Source: Globodera rostochiensis
Taxonomy: Eukaryota; Nematoda; Chromadorea; Rhabditida; Heteroderidae
Assembly: GCA_018350325.1 (NCBI GenBank)
Contig: JAEVLN010000007.1
Location: forward strand, 1,145,109-1,209,108
Length of the DNA: 64,000 bases
Reading direction: 5' to 3'
Shown: in pieces, positions 21,901 through 33,166 of the stretch
Layout of the letters: each line of letters begins with the position of its first letter
Numbering within the stretch: position 1 is the stretch's first letter
Translations under genes and position numbers: made by a program
Notes under the pieces: model-generated
What the model was told of the DNA's origin: nothing
The model's database searches: none
What the model saw: the letters and a program-made list of their open reading frames with translations, nothing else

Positions 21901-22862
21901 AAAGGTTAGAACATTTAAAAAACGTAAATAAACCAAATAAATTAAAAATATTTTAATTTAAATGAAAAAATGGTTTAAAGGTTGGAAGATTTAAAAAACG
22001 TAAATAAACAAAATAAATTAAAAATAATTTAAAACTAAAAAAATGTTAAGTTTCTAATTAATTTGCGTTATAAAAACCTAAATTGTATTTTGACTCCAAA
22101 GGGATTTTTTTTTTAATTTTAACAATTTGTTATAAAATTTCATCCAAAAATGGAATAAATTTACACAATCAAACATTTTCAAAGCTAAGCTAATACTCCA
22201 TTTTCAAGTAAATTCTTGAAAATAAGTACCTTTTAAAATTTTAAGTACGAGTGTCAGTTTTTAAGTACTGTACTTGCCATTCAAGTACCTAAGGGAGGCT
22301 TGACTTAAAGTAAGGTTATTATAAATTTTGTAAAAATTTGTATTCTCAATTTTAAATATATTTTAATTGTATATATTATTTTTTAATAAAAATCAATAAT
22401 CTTTAAATTCTATCTTTACCCTTTTAAAAATGAATAAAACTCACGGTTCGATTAACTTTCTCTTCGCCTTATATTGCTTGTAGACAGCAATCGCTAGTTG
22501 TTCTTTATTGCTGGTCCCTGGAGAAAATTCATATTTTATATAAAAATTAAAATTTCTAAATAAAATGGTGTCACTTTCTATTAAAAAATTAAATTATGAA
22601 AGTATCATATTTAAATTTAAATCACCGCCTTTAAATCATTTGATCATTTTATTAAATTTATTTATGGTTTTCCCTAAAAATTTAAACCTCCAGCAGTGAA
22701 TGGCATTCCCCCGTTGGTGCCATCTTTGGCCAACGACAAGAACACGTTGAACATGTCTGAAAGCAGCACACATAATTTTTGCTCAGCCAAAAAATTCGCC
22801 TTTTCACGATCACTGCAAAAATCGCTTTTTCGCCGCAATGTTTTATGTAAATTGTTCATCAT
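18993..22862 (-). CDS. Conserved-looking cytosolic helical protein, 277 aa
   Basis: Six exons join in phase: 22862-22688, 22517-22445, 21776-21567, 20877-20732, 20006-19849, 19064-18993. There is no signal peptide or membrane segment. The protein is largely helical and charged, with coiled-coil-like stretches (YKRLRAALKHLQSEYAQSKS; IENLREECAQLSTGLYRLIH). The C-terminal block TRFYPLVPRYNLLKAMIKRI looks strongly constrained. Even codon use and clean splice sites suggest an ordinary housekeeping or complex-subunit protein. I do not recognise the family. A 68-bp hAT-like MITE sits in intron 2, and AT-rich 'ggaattccggaatt' repeats fill introns 4 and 5. Confidence 0.7.
21829..21896. mobile_element. 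68-bp hAT-like mini-MITE, near-perfect hairpin
   Basis: Arms TAGGGTTGCACGGGACCGGG and its complement enclose a very short loop. An 8-bp duplication GTTTAAAG flanks it exactly (21821-21828 and 21897-21904). Words of the same type (gggaccgggac) occur at 11702-11820 and 30915-31010. Confidence 0.85.
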
Positions 22863-23493
22863 TTTTTTTTAGGCAGGCATTCGATTTTTGAATGATTTTT
22901 ATGCAATTTTTTTGTCACTTTTAAACCTTTTTGTTCTTTTTCACGCCACTCCCCCCCCCCCTCTCAGAAAGTTAAATATTTATATATTTTTCACGGGTGA
23001 ATAAGCAAAAAATTGTTCGCGTGTCAGTCGCCACTTCAACAAAATATAAAATATGGGCGCATGGAGAACTGTTTCCAAAATTTCGTAAATTTGGGCAAAA
23101 ATTTGCAGGAAATTACAAAAATTGTACGAAATAAAACAAAAGTAAATATAATGTAAAATTTAACAAAATTAACAAAAAGTTAAGAACTAATTTAGGTCAA
23201 AATTCTAGTAAAATGACAGAAAACGTTAAAAAATAAATCAATCAATCCGTTTAATAATAAATTCTTATATTTTTATAAACTTCGGAATTTATGAATTTTC
23301 GGAGGCGATGGCCAAAAAACAAAACATACACTACCTCACTTAAATTGAAGTGTCAGTCGTTCAACTTGAGTCATCCAAAATTGGATTTTAGCTGTTTACG
23401 TGTTTCACTTCTTCAAGTGCAAACAGAAAACGCTAATTAAAATTATTTTCGGTAAATTAAAAAACAATTCCCCCCACCAAACGGACATTTCCG

Positions 23494-24985
23494 ACTCAAT
23501 CCCGATCCTGCTCACTAATAAATAATAAAATATGTGATAAAGCAGCTTCATTAAACAAAAAAATTCTTGTTTAAAAAATTAAAATTAATAAAAAAAAAAA
23601 ATTTATTAAACAATATTCTTTTAAAATAAAGTATTAAAACAGTCTCAATCCCGATCCTGCTCACTAATAAATAATAAAATATGTGATAAAGCAGCTTCAT
23701 TAAACAAAAAAATTCTTGTTTAAAAAATTAAAATTAATAAAAAAAAAAAATTTATTAAACACAATATTCTTTTAAAATAAAGTATTAAAACAGTCTCAAT
23801 CCCGATCCTGCTCACTAATAAATAATAAAATATGTGATAAAGCAGCTTCATTAAACAAAAAAATTCTTGTTTAAAAAATTAAAATTAATAAAAAAAAAAA
23901 TGTATTAAACAATATTCTTTTAAAATAAAGTATTAAAACAGTCTCAATCCCGATCCTGCTCACTAATAAATAATAAAATATGTGATAAAGCAGCTTCATT
24001 AAACAAAAAAATTCTTGTTTAAAAAATTAAAATTAATAAAAAAAAAAAATTTATTAAACAATATTCTTTTAAAATAAAGTATTAAAACAGTCTCAATCCC
24101 GATCCTGCTCACTAATAAATAATAAAATATGTGATAAAGCAGCTTCATTAAACAAAAAAATTCTTGTTTAAAAAATTAAAATTAATAAAAAAAAAAATTT
24201 ATTAAACACAATATTCTTTTAAAATAAAGTATTAAAACAGTCTCAATCCCGATCCTGCTCACTAATAAATAATAAAATATGTGATAAAGCAGCTTCATTA
24301 AACAAAAAAATTCTTGTTTAAAAAATTAAAATTAATAAAAAAAAAAATGTATTAAACAATATTCTTTTAAAATAAAGTATTAAAACAGTCTCAATCCCGA
24401 TCCTGCTCACTAATAAATAATAAAATATGTGATAAAGCAGCTTCATTAAACAAAAAAATTCTTGTTTAAAAAATTAAAATTAATAAAAAAAAAAAATTAT
24501 TAAACAATATTCTTTTAAAATAAAGTATTAAAACAGTCTCAATCCCGATCCTGCTCACTAATAAATAATATGTATATGATAAAGCATCTTGATAAAACAA
24601 AAAAATTCTTGTTTATAAAAATAAAATTAACACAAATAAAAAAATTATTAAACAATATTCTTTTAAAATAAAGTATTAAAACAGTCTCAATCCCGATCCT
24701 GCTCACTAATAAATAATATGTATATGATAAAGCATCTTGATAAAACAAAAAAATTCTTGTTTATAAAAATAAAATTAACACAAATAAAAAATTTATTAAA
24801 AAATATTCTTTTAAAATAAAGTATTAAAACAGTCTCAATCCCGATCCTGCTCACTAATAAATAATAATATATATGTGATAAAGCAGCTTCATAAAACAAA
24901 AAAAATTCTTGTTTAAAAAATTAAAACTAACACAAATAAAAAATGTACTAAAAAATATTCTTTTAAAATAAAGTATTAAAAAAAT
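23494..24985. repeat. Satellite, ~149-bp unit, ten copies
   Basis: The unit begins CTCAATCCCGATCCTGCTCA. Units start at 23495, 23644, 23795, 23943, 24092, 24242, 24390, 24538, 24686 and 24834. Periods are 148-151 bp. The first seven units are almost identical; the last three are more diverged ('gtatatgataaagcatc'). Nothing in it looks coding. Confidence 0.9.
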
Positions 24986-25577
24986 TCCATTCTGCATAAG
25001 AAACTTTTAAAAATGATGTAAAATATTTAATTTATACATTAAATTAAACTCTGTACCTCTCCCTTTATTGGCTGGGCCTAAGGCGGCACTAACCGCCGCC
25101 AAGGCAATTGGTTTTGTGGACAAATAATTTCGGAGCAATGCAATTAAAGCCCCAAATGGGGCAGCTTTTGATGGGTCGCCGTTGGGCATTTTTTTCGTTA
25201 ATATTTCGATTTTTTTTCTTTGAAAAATTCCGTGGGAATGAATTTGGAGCCAAAAAGCGTTGGGAAAGCTACGAAAATGTTCCCACGGGCCGCTGTAAAT
25301 TTATGCCTTTTTGGCAGAATTTAGGTGCCATTTTGGCTAAAGAAAAATGGCACAAAAATCCAAACATTTAGAATGTTATGGTATGGGCTTTGAAGAAAAA
25401 CATTAATTAATTTGGATGTGCCATGTCACATGGATATGTCGAGAAATATTAAATTATAATGTTTGTTGAGGAATGGAAATGTGAGAAAATTTGATTTGTG
25501 AAAAATGAATTAAATTTGTTGTAATCAGCAGAATGAAAATGATATGCAGATTGAATTTTTGACAGATTGGTCTGGGA

Positions 25578-25756
25578 CAGGGCTGCACGAAATTTCGTTT
25601 AGTTTTCGTGTTAAATTTTTTTTCGTTTTGTTTCGTTTTCGTAAATGAAAAAATTGTTTTAAATGAAAAAAAAGATTTTTCTTTCGTGTTTCGGTTTTTG
25701 TCCTACAAAATTTTTTGATTTTCGAAAATGAAATATTTTGTTTTGGTGCAGCCCTG
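25578..25756. mobile_element. hAT-like MITE, 179 bp, word 'cgttttcg'
   Basis: Ends CAGGGCTGCAC and GTGCAGCCCTG are perfect inverted repeats. The target duplication matches at 7 of 8 bases (GTCTGGGA / GTGTGGGA). Confidence 0.85.
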
Positions 25757-25844
25757 GTGTGGGATTGGGAGCGTCGGGGGGGGGGTATGTTGGTGGTCGG
25801 GGTTCTGTCGAGGGCTGAGGTTCTTTGGGTACGGTGTGTCGGCG

Positions 25845-26430
25845 GGTTAGGGGTAAGACCCAAAATTCGCGGGTTGGGGTCGGGGATAAGACCCAAAATT
25901 CGGGGGTTGGGGTCGGGGATAAGACCCAAAATTCGGGGGTTGGGGTCGGGGATAAGACCCAAAATTCGCGGGTTGGGGTCGGGGATAAGACCCAAAATTC
26001 GGGGGTTGGGGTCGGGGATAAGACCCAAAATTCGGGGGTTGGGGTAGGGGATAAGACCCAAAATTCGGGGGTTGGGGTCGGGGATAAGACCCAAAATTCG
26101 GGGGTTGGGGTAGGGGATAAGACCCAAAATTCGGGGGTTGGGGTCGGGGATAAGACCCAAAATTCGGGGGTTGGGGTAGGGGATAAGACCCAAAATTCGG
26201 GGGTTGGGGTCGGGGATAAGACCCAAAATTCCGGGTGTTGGGGTAGGGGATAAGACCCAAAATTCGGGGGTTGGGGTCGGGGATAAGACCCAAAATTCGG
26301 GGGTTGGGGTCGGGGATAAGACCCAAAATTCGGGGGTTGGGGTCGGGGATAAGACCCAAAATTCGGGGGTTGGGGCCGGAGATAAGACCCCAAATTTGGA
26401 GGTTGGGGTCGGGGGTAAGGTCCAAAAATG
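25845..26430. repeat. 33-bp minisatellite, about 17-18 copies
   Basis: The unit is 'ataagacccaaaattcgggg' plus 'gttggggtcgggg'. Because 33 is a multiple of three and the unit lacks stops, every frame gives an 11-residue repeat. These long frames have no signal, splice logic or composition of a real gene, so I treat the array as non-coding. Confidence 0.9.
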
Positions 26431-26479
26431 TCGGGGGCGAAGGTGAAATAAAATGTAAATGAATTTATAAGACCTGTCT

Positions 26480-28147
26480 GAAACAGATTTTCCATGAATT
26501 GATGAACCGTGTTTGAAATTTTGTGGTTGTTATGCCGATAATGCTGAAGCTGAAGCTGATCTACTTTGTGTTGCTGTTTCTCTTCCAACTCTGTGTCAAT
26601 GTCGCCAAATGCGGACCACGCAGAAAATGATCTGAAAATTTTTTAATGAATTAATTTTTAACCTTTAAAAAATATTTATTATTTATTTTTCTTTTATATT
26701 ATATCTTTTATTGAAATTAAGTGTCGTCAACTAATTTCATAAATTATTAAATTTTTTCAAACACCAATTCAATTTGAACGATTAATTTTAATTTTTTTGC
26801 CTTAATGATGCGCAGTCGCCATATTGTTCATGTCGTTCATAGTCATCCTCAATCACCGCCGGTGAACTGTGCTGCCGTTGGAATTGCATTTGGTGCAGAC
26901 GTGCCAACCGCGCGCCCGCTGTGCCACCGCTTCCGGTTATTTTTCGTTCAGCGGACGCGTGCGTTGTTGATGGTGCGCAGCGTTGCGAAATGAATTGTGG
27001 CATGGGCGACAAAACGCCAAAAATTCGGTTAATAATTTTTTCAAATGTTTAAATTAGAGCAAGGACGATCGGGATGCTCGTCGAGAGGTTTCGAGATTTT
27101 TTCGAGATTCTCGACCGACGAAATTTTTCGAGATCTTAGTGCTTTTCAAAATTTTCGATCGTAATCTCGGTGTTTTTCGATCGAGATTTTTCGAGACTCT
27201 CAATCGAAATCTTAATCGGTCCTCAGTGGGTGACACCGGGAAAGAAGATGTGTGCCCCCGAGTGTCTTCAACAATGATTAAAAAACGGCAAAACAAAACA
27301 AAAAGGAAAACATTGAAACAAATAAATTGAAAATAATAATAATAATAAAAAAAAAGACTTGTGCTTACAAATTGCAAGCATCAAAAATTAGAGCAGATAA
27401 AGCGCCACAATAAAAGAAAAGCAAAACGCCTAAGGGCAAACCCAATAACACGGCGGGGTGCGCGAATGGACTCATTAAAATGTCACCGCCTCGGGCGCCC
27501 ATTTTAAGCTTTAAATGCATTGCCACGGGCGACCGAACGACGCCCCGCTCAACAAAAATCCTTGGCGCCAACTGTGGAGGCCGGATGAAGCCATAAATTA
27601 AACCCTTGAGGCCGTGAAAATGGTGGAAACAAAAACTGATGTGATGTCATAATGCCAAAAATGGTGGAAAATTCAAAAAATTAATCCGCTTTGGTGGTGG
27701 TACACTTTTACAAGGAAAATTTTAAACTTTCTGCAAAAGTGTTGAGCAAAAATTCAAAAAATGCCAATTTCCTATATTGCTTAAATTCTCTCAAAGTGTT
27801 AATATTTATTTAAGAATATTTATTTGCAATCACATTTCAATGATAAATTAAATTTCGTTTTATAAAAAATTCACATTTAAATAAATTCAAAAAAATGTTT
27901 TTAAAATTAAAAAAAACCCCTCACCTGTTATTGCAAATCGCACAACGTCCCCTGCTGAGCATTCGCTTTTTGGCCTATTGTTATGTTTAGTCGCTGGCGC
28001 TTCGGCAAGGCCACGCCGCCGATTCTCAATGTTCAGTGAATTGTGCCGACGTTGGGAAGTGCCAATTGGCGATAAAAATGCGCTTTTATGGCGCTTAAGA
28101 CTGGGCGGAGAGTTTCGCCGAATTGTCGCCGATGAAATGGAATCCAT
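26480..28147 (-). CDS. Fragmentary gene: disordered N-terminus and one membrane segment
   Basis: Several minus-strand blocks look like exons of one gene. 28147-27925 (MDSISSATIRRNSPPSLKRH, basic, Ser-rich) ends at ACAG|GTGAGG. 27600-27367 ends in a hydrophobic segment (VLLGLPLGVLLFFYCGALSA) before TTT|GTAAGC. 27012-26788 is Ser/Ala-rich. 26640-26480 is Gln/His-rich and follows TTTTCAG. The phases do not join cleanly, and a repeat of cgagatttttcgag words (27061-27230) sits where an acceptor is needed. It may be a real single-pass membrane protein with missed exons, or a decaying gene. Confidence 0.35.
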
Positions 28148-29919
28148 TTTTTAGTAGGGCCCAATCCTTGGAATTCGTTTTCGATTATCTAAAAATAATA
28201 AAATTTCATAATAAATTTGTTATATGTTTTTAAAAAGTTTACATACATTTTTAAAAAATGTTATAACTTAATATTATATTTATTAAAGTTTAAGAAAAAA
28301 AAAATCGTATAGATTTGTTTAACTTTTTTGTTTTAAAATAAAATTATTTGAATTTTTTCAGTTCCAAAACTTACTTTAATATTTTTTAATAAATGTTTAA
28401 AATGTAAAATTTTTTTATAAAATATAAAATGCTAAGATTCTCTTAAAAATATGTCTTTAAATATTAGCTTGGAATTGGCCAATTTTTTTGTGGGTGGTGA
28501 GCATTGAAATTTGACACCAAAAAAGTGAGTGGGAGCGTAATGTATAAATGCCAAATGGGCAACAATTGTGAGGGTGGGTTAAACAAATATTGCTCATATA
28601 TAAACAATAAAATGCCAAAACCATCTCGCGTCATAATTGTTTATAAAATAATTTTTGAGAAAAATTTGCGAAAAAAACAACCAAGAATCAAATAAAATTT
28701 TATTTTAATTTAATAAATATTTCGCATTCAATTTCTCATAATTTATATTTATTTAGTTTATTAGAAATGAGTGTTTTAATAAATAAATTGCTAAAAGGCC
28801 TAAAAACCTAGAAAGGTCATAAATCAGAGGTTTGCCACCAAATGTTTTTATTCACAAATTAAAATGCATTGAATTAAAATTTGAGAGAATTACAATTTTT
28901 ATAAATGTATTTCTTAATTTAAAAAAAAAGTGGATTCACTTTTTTTAATCAAATTAGTTATTACGTCCTTAAAAATGTGTTCAATGAAGTGCATAGGTCT
29001 AGACAGCGCCTGAGAAAATGCGCATTTTAAGAAAAAAAAAAATTTTCATAAACAATTAATGGCTGGTGCATTTTATATTATAAAGAATGTTATCTCAATA
29101 CTTTTGGTTAAAAATAATAAATTTAACAAAAAAAGGTGGCAATTAAATATAATTAAATAACGTAACTATGAACAAAATTGTTAAAACTTAATTATATCGA
29201 AATTTATGGTTGGCATTCAATTTTCTCCCATTAGAGCGCCTTTAAATTAAACCGTGGGAATGTTTAACATCATTTTGTCCCATGCATTAAACGAATTTAA
29301 CAATTTAATTTGCTTTCAATATTTCCGTTTTTGCACGACAATAACTGATGTCATTGAATAGGGGAGAGTGGAAATCCGATTAAAATAACAAAAAAATGAA
29401 GATTAAAAGTTAACGCTAAAAATTAAGTAATGTTATCTGAGCCCACTCACCACTACACCAGATGATCTTTACCTTTTTGATCAAAAATCCCATTCTTAGC
29501 GTAGGTAGTTAGTTCACTTGTGAAATTTGTGATTTGTCGGCATCGAGTCTTTTAATTTGAAAGATTTGACAAAGTTTCAATGCTAATTTTGAATAAACTA
29601 GCATTATTCAATAACGCGGTATGGTCGTAAGTAGGGTTGGTCCCCGACGCCTCGGTGCGGGAAAAGTCGGGGTCGGGGTTTTCGTCCCCGACTAAAGAAG
29701 TCGGGGTTTTTCCCAGCAAAAACATCGAAAAATTCAAAAAAAGTGCTAGCAATTTTGAAGCTTCTGGTTAAAGCCCGAGAAGGTTGTGTTCCACAATTTT
29801 AAAGAAAAAAAAGTCAATATTTGTTTTTGTTTTTTGTTGTCATTTTCAGATTTGGAAGACTAAAAAAACATTTTTATAATTAGAGTTTCATTTTTTGAAA
29901 GATTCTGAACATTTTTCAG
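28148..29919. other. AT-rich intergenic stretch
   Basis: No exon is convincing on either strand. 29632-29730 has gtccccgac/gtcgggg words of the hAT-like type (start TAGGGTTGGTCCCCGAC), but I could not define the second end. Confidence 0.4.
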
Positions 29920-30444
29920 CGGAAGACCAATGATCACCAGTACAACGTGCTGTTGACCAAAAAATACATCGTCAAACTTGCCGATTTTGGGATCAGCCGG
30001 CAACAGAATGCGGAGAGTTTCGCGCATACCGTCCGTTTTTTCTTGTTGTATTTTTGCAAAATAATTCCGAATAGACTGATCTGGATCAGGGGTCCCCACC
30101 CCCCATCTCATCACCACCCAACTCATCACCAATCAAGATCGGGCACTAACTTGCTTAAACCTTAACCGTTTAAGAAATTCTTAACGCCAATCGAAAGATC
30201 TCGAAGAGTTGAAGCTAACATTAAGTTAACGCTTTGTGGTTGGACAAGTTTCAAAAGAGTTATGGCCATAAAAGCCATAAAAAGCGAAATTTTTAAATTC
30301 ATTTTTTTTAAATTTTTGCGCAAATTTGAAGCCTCAAAACTATAGGTTTGCGGTACGCCCTATTACATGTCGCCAGAGTGCATTCTGGAGCAGCCGTACA
30401 CGACGAAGACCGACATTTGGTCCCTCGGATGCATTCTCTATGAA
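29920..30444 (+). pseudogene. Protein kinase fragment (NEK-like activation segment)
   Basis: Two exons, 29920-30030 and 30346-30444, encode NVLLTKKYIVKLADFGISR, then [17 protein letters not shown], then [12 protein letters not shown]. These are kinase subdomains VII-IX: DFG, the GTPYYMSPE activation loop and DxWSLGC, closest by eye to NEK kinases. The catalytic loop that should precede (HRDLKPxN) reads TNDHQYN and is one residue short, so catalysis looks lost. No N-lobe or C-terminal lobe is visible nearby. The intron holds a foldback arm. Confidence 0.7.
30095..30290. mobile_element. Single arm of the foldback family at 12240-12600
   Basis: 'caactcatcaccaatcaaga', 'cgaaagatctcgaagagttg' and 'ttatggccata' occur in the same order as in the left arm at 12240. 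It lies inside the kinase-fragment intron. Confidence 0.7.
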
Positions 30445-31520
30445 GTGGGTCACAATTAGAGACCGGAAAGTTGGACCCAAACAAAATTTGGTCAAAACTT
30501 TTGGGTTTGTTTTGGGTTTTGGTTTCTTTTGGGTTGTGCTCCAATTAGGACCAAACAAAATTTGGTCAAAACTTTTGGGTTTGTTTTGGGTTTTGGTTTT
30601 TTTTGGGTATGCTAAACCCAAAATTTTGTACAAAACCCAAAAGTTTTTTAATAAAACATAACAAAAAGCCTAAATTTACGATTTTTTAAATAAAATTTTA
30701 TTCAACGCTTTTTCTGACCAGTGTCACGTCAATCACGCCAACTACAAACCGTCCCCCCACCCAATATATAACAAACCCCAAAAACTTGGCCAATTTTCAA
30801 AACGGTTATTAAGCTTTTTCTTTTTAGGAATGAAAGATGTCCGGCAATTTTTTCAAAATTGGCAATCTTTGTTAAGAAATTTGAAGCAGAAATTCAGAAT
30901 GATGAATTTTTTTTAGGGTTTTTCAAGTCCCGGTCCCGGTGGGGAAGGGATTTTTAAAAAATGAAAAGTCCCGGTCCCGGTTTTTTGGTCCCGCCGGGAC
31001 CGGGACCAACTGGGGAAGCGCATGTGAGTAATGAAAAAAAAACTGCTTGCACTCAAGCGGACTCGAACCCAACACATAACGTAAGAGTCACCGAAGAAAC
31101 AAACCACTAAACCATCGATTATTTAAAAATATTCTTGTAAAAATATTGGAAAATCATTCGATGATGCCATTTTTAGGGGTGTAAATTCAACTGGAAGACG
31201 ACCAAAAATTTTGTACAAAAATGAGCTTGGACCAAACAAACAAAACCAAAAAACTTTTGGGTTTCTTTTGGGTTTTGGTTTTTTTTTGGGTTTTACCCCA
31301 AGTTGACCCAAAACCCAAAACCAAAAAACTTTTGGTCCAATTTTTTGTACAAAACAACCCAAAAATTTTTTGGTTTCTGCACCAGTTTTTGAATAAATAC
31401 TCACAATCCGTTTGAGTGAACCCCGCCCGTTGCGCTGTTGCAATTTTCTCAGAAAAAATTTTACGTTTTCGCCAATCGCTTTGAAGTTCAGTGGATTTTA
31501 CTTGAATCCATGCCTTTCCA
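30445..31520. other. Repeat-rich stretch with a tRNA-like element
   Basis: Repeated 'aaaacttttgggtttgtttt' words lie at 30480-30650 and 31210-31380, and gtcccggtcccgg words at 30915-31010. On the minus strand 31120-31049 is tRNA-like: A box TGGTTTAGTGG and B box GGGTTCGAGTCC, followed by nine T (pol III stop). The acceptor and T stems do not pair well, so it is more likely SINE-derived than a functional tRNA. Confidence 0.5.
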
Positions 31521-31521
31521 A

Positions 31522-31965
31522 TAGAGCCCGGACTTGAGCTTCGAGCGAGATTCGAGACGAGATTCTCGAAAAAATCTCGGATCTCGAAAATTCAGTTTTA
31601 TTCGAGACGAGATTTTTCGAGAATCTCGGATCTCAAAAAATCTCGGGCCGGAACAGTCGAGATTCGAGATTTTTGATGAAAATATAATTTTTTATACAAA
31701 ATTCTCATCCACCAAATTTTGTACGGGTAAGAAGGGAGCACTAGAAGCATTCTGCAAAATTTGGACACGAAATATAAGTGTTAGCCTCTGTTCCAAGGTT
31801 TTTTCAAGCGAGACTTGAGACGAGATTCTCGAAAAAATCTCGGATCTCAAAAAATCTCGAAAATTCAGTTTTATTCGAGACGAGATGTCGAGACGAGATT
31901 TCTCGAGAATCTCGTCGAGATTTTTCGAGATCTCGAGACGAGATTCTCGTCTCGACCGCTCTCTA
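31522..31965. mobile_element. hAT-like MITE, 444 bp, word 'cgagattctcgag'
   Basis: A perfect 8-bp duplication CTTTCCAA flanks it (31514-31521 and 31966-31973). Ends TAGAGCCCGG and CGCTCTCTA are partly inverted. The interior is made of 'cgagacgagattctcgaaaa' words in both orientations. Confidence 0.8.
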
Positions 31966-31973
31966 CTTTCCAA

Positions 31974-33120
31974 TACGAACCTTGACAAAAACAGACGAGC
32001 GCGCAAAAAACTATTATTTGATTTTTTTTAAATTTCTTGGAATTGAATAATCCCAATATTCAAATAATAAACTTTTTAGTAAGAATAAAGAAAATTATAA
32101 AGAGGTTGAAAAATATGACAAAAAATTTAAGAAATTTTTGGTGACAATTTTTAAGGAATAAATATAAGAATTCCCTAATTTCCTGATTTTGTTAATAATA
32201 AAAAGTATGGGCAGTATTAATGAAAAATTTTTAGTGCAATCAATTCTTTTTGCTTTTTCGGAAAAATTATATAATCGAAAAAATCGGAGTTTGTTTCAGA
32301 GTTTATGAAAAGAAATTTTTTTTTTGAGTCTTATCCAATTTCTTTACAAAACATTTGAGCCTTTTTAAACTAATTAGAACCTGTTTTTAAAATATTCACA
32401 AATACTTTGGCATCCCCAGAACGAGCTCAATGCCGATAGACCGTCCGGAAAAACTCAACTGGCATATTTAATAGTGAATGCATTTTTTGTCTGATGGCTC
32501 AACAGCTCAAATCCCCAAAAACAAGTATTAAAGCCTCCATTATTCTCGTGCTTCCTATCTTCTTTATCATAACGTTTTGATCAATCTATGCTTAGTGATC
32601 ACTTTCGATGCTTCTGCTCAGCGACATTTTTGCATAATTGCTTGCTTCATCGCTGCTGACTGGTTTATTACTCGGTTTCTGGACAAGTTTTATCTTGCAG
32701 GCTCAAATATCAGCTTGCTTTTTTCTTGATTTTGTTAAGAAATGCAATTGAATTTTTAGAATTCTATTCAAACATCCATGGTCTAGCATTATAAAAAAAT
32801 GGGAGTGCACCAAAATCACTGATTGCGTTGCAGAAGCTTTAAAATCCCTGGTCGCCGGGATCATTTGCGTTCATGGTCGAAGTCCAGGGATGAGCAAAAT
32901 CGAAAACCAAAAAACAAAAAGCGAATGGTGAAAATTTTTTAGAAAAAAAAATGACAAAGTACCAAAAACGGCGAAAGATGACAAACTGCATACCAAATTC
33001 CAACAACAAATTCAATTTACCCAAGTTTATTCATAATCGAAATTATAAATTTTGAGATTATAATGCAAGCTCTTCCTCAGATCATTCAATAAGTTCGGCC
33101 TTTGCGGAAGACGCTCACTT
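31974..33120. other. AT-rich intergenic stretch
   Basis: I see no gene, array or inverted repeat that can be supported here. Confidence 0.4.
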
Positions 33121-33166
33121 TCAGCATTTTATATCCTTTGATTGTTTCCAGTTCTGGTGCCTTAAC

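Noticed and set aside
25525..26588. Long 11-residue repeat proteins (PNPRILGLIPD type) on both strands
   Set aside because: The 33-bp array is a multiple of three and lacks stops, so all frames stay open. The flanking ends do not form a gene.
28504..28695. Small Lys-rich open frame (+)
   Set aside because: No signal, splice or family support, in AT-rich DNA.
31049..31120. Functional tRNA gene (-)
   Set aside because: A and B boxes and a T-run are present, but the acceptor and T stems do not pair, so it is more likely SINE-derived.
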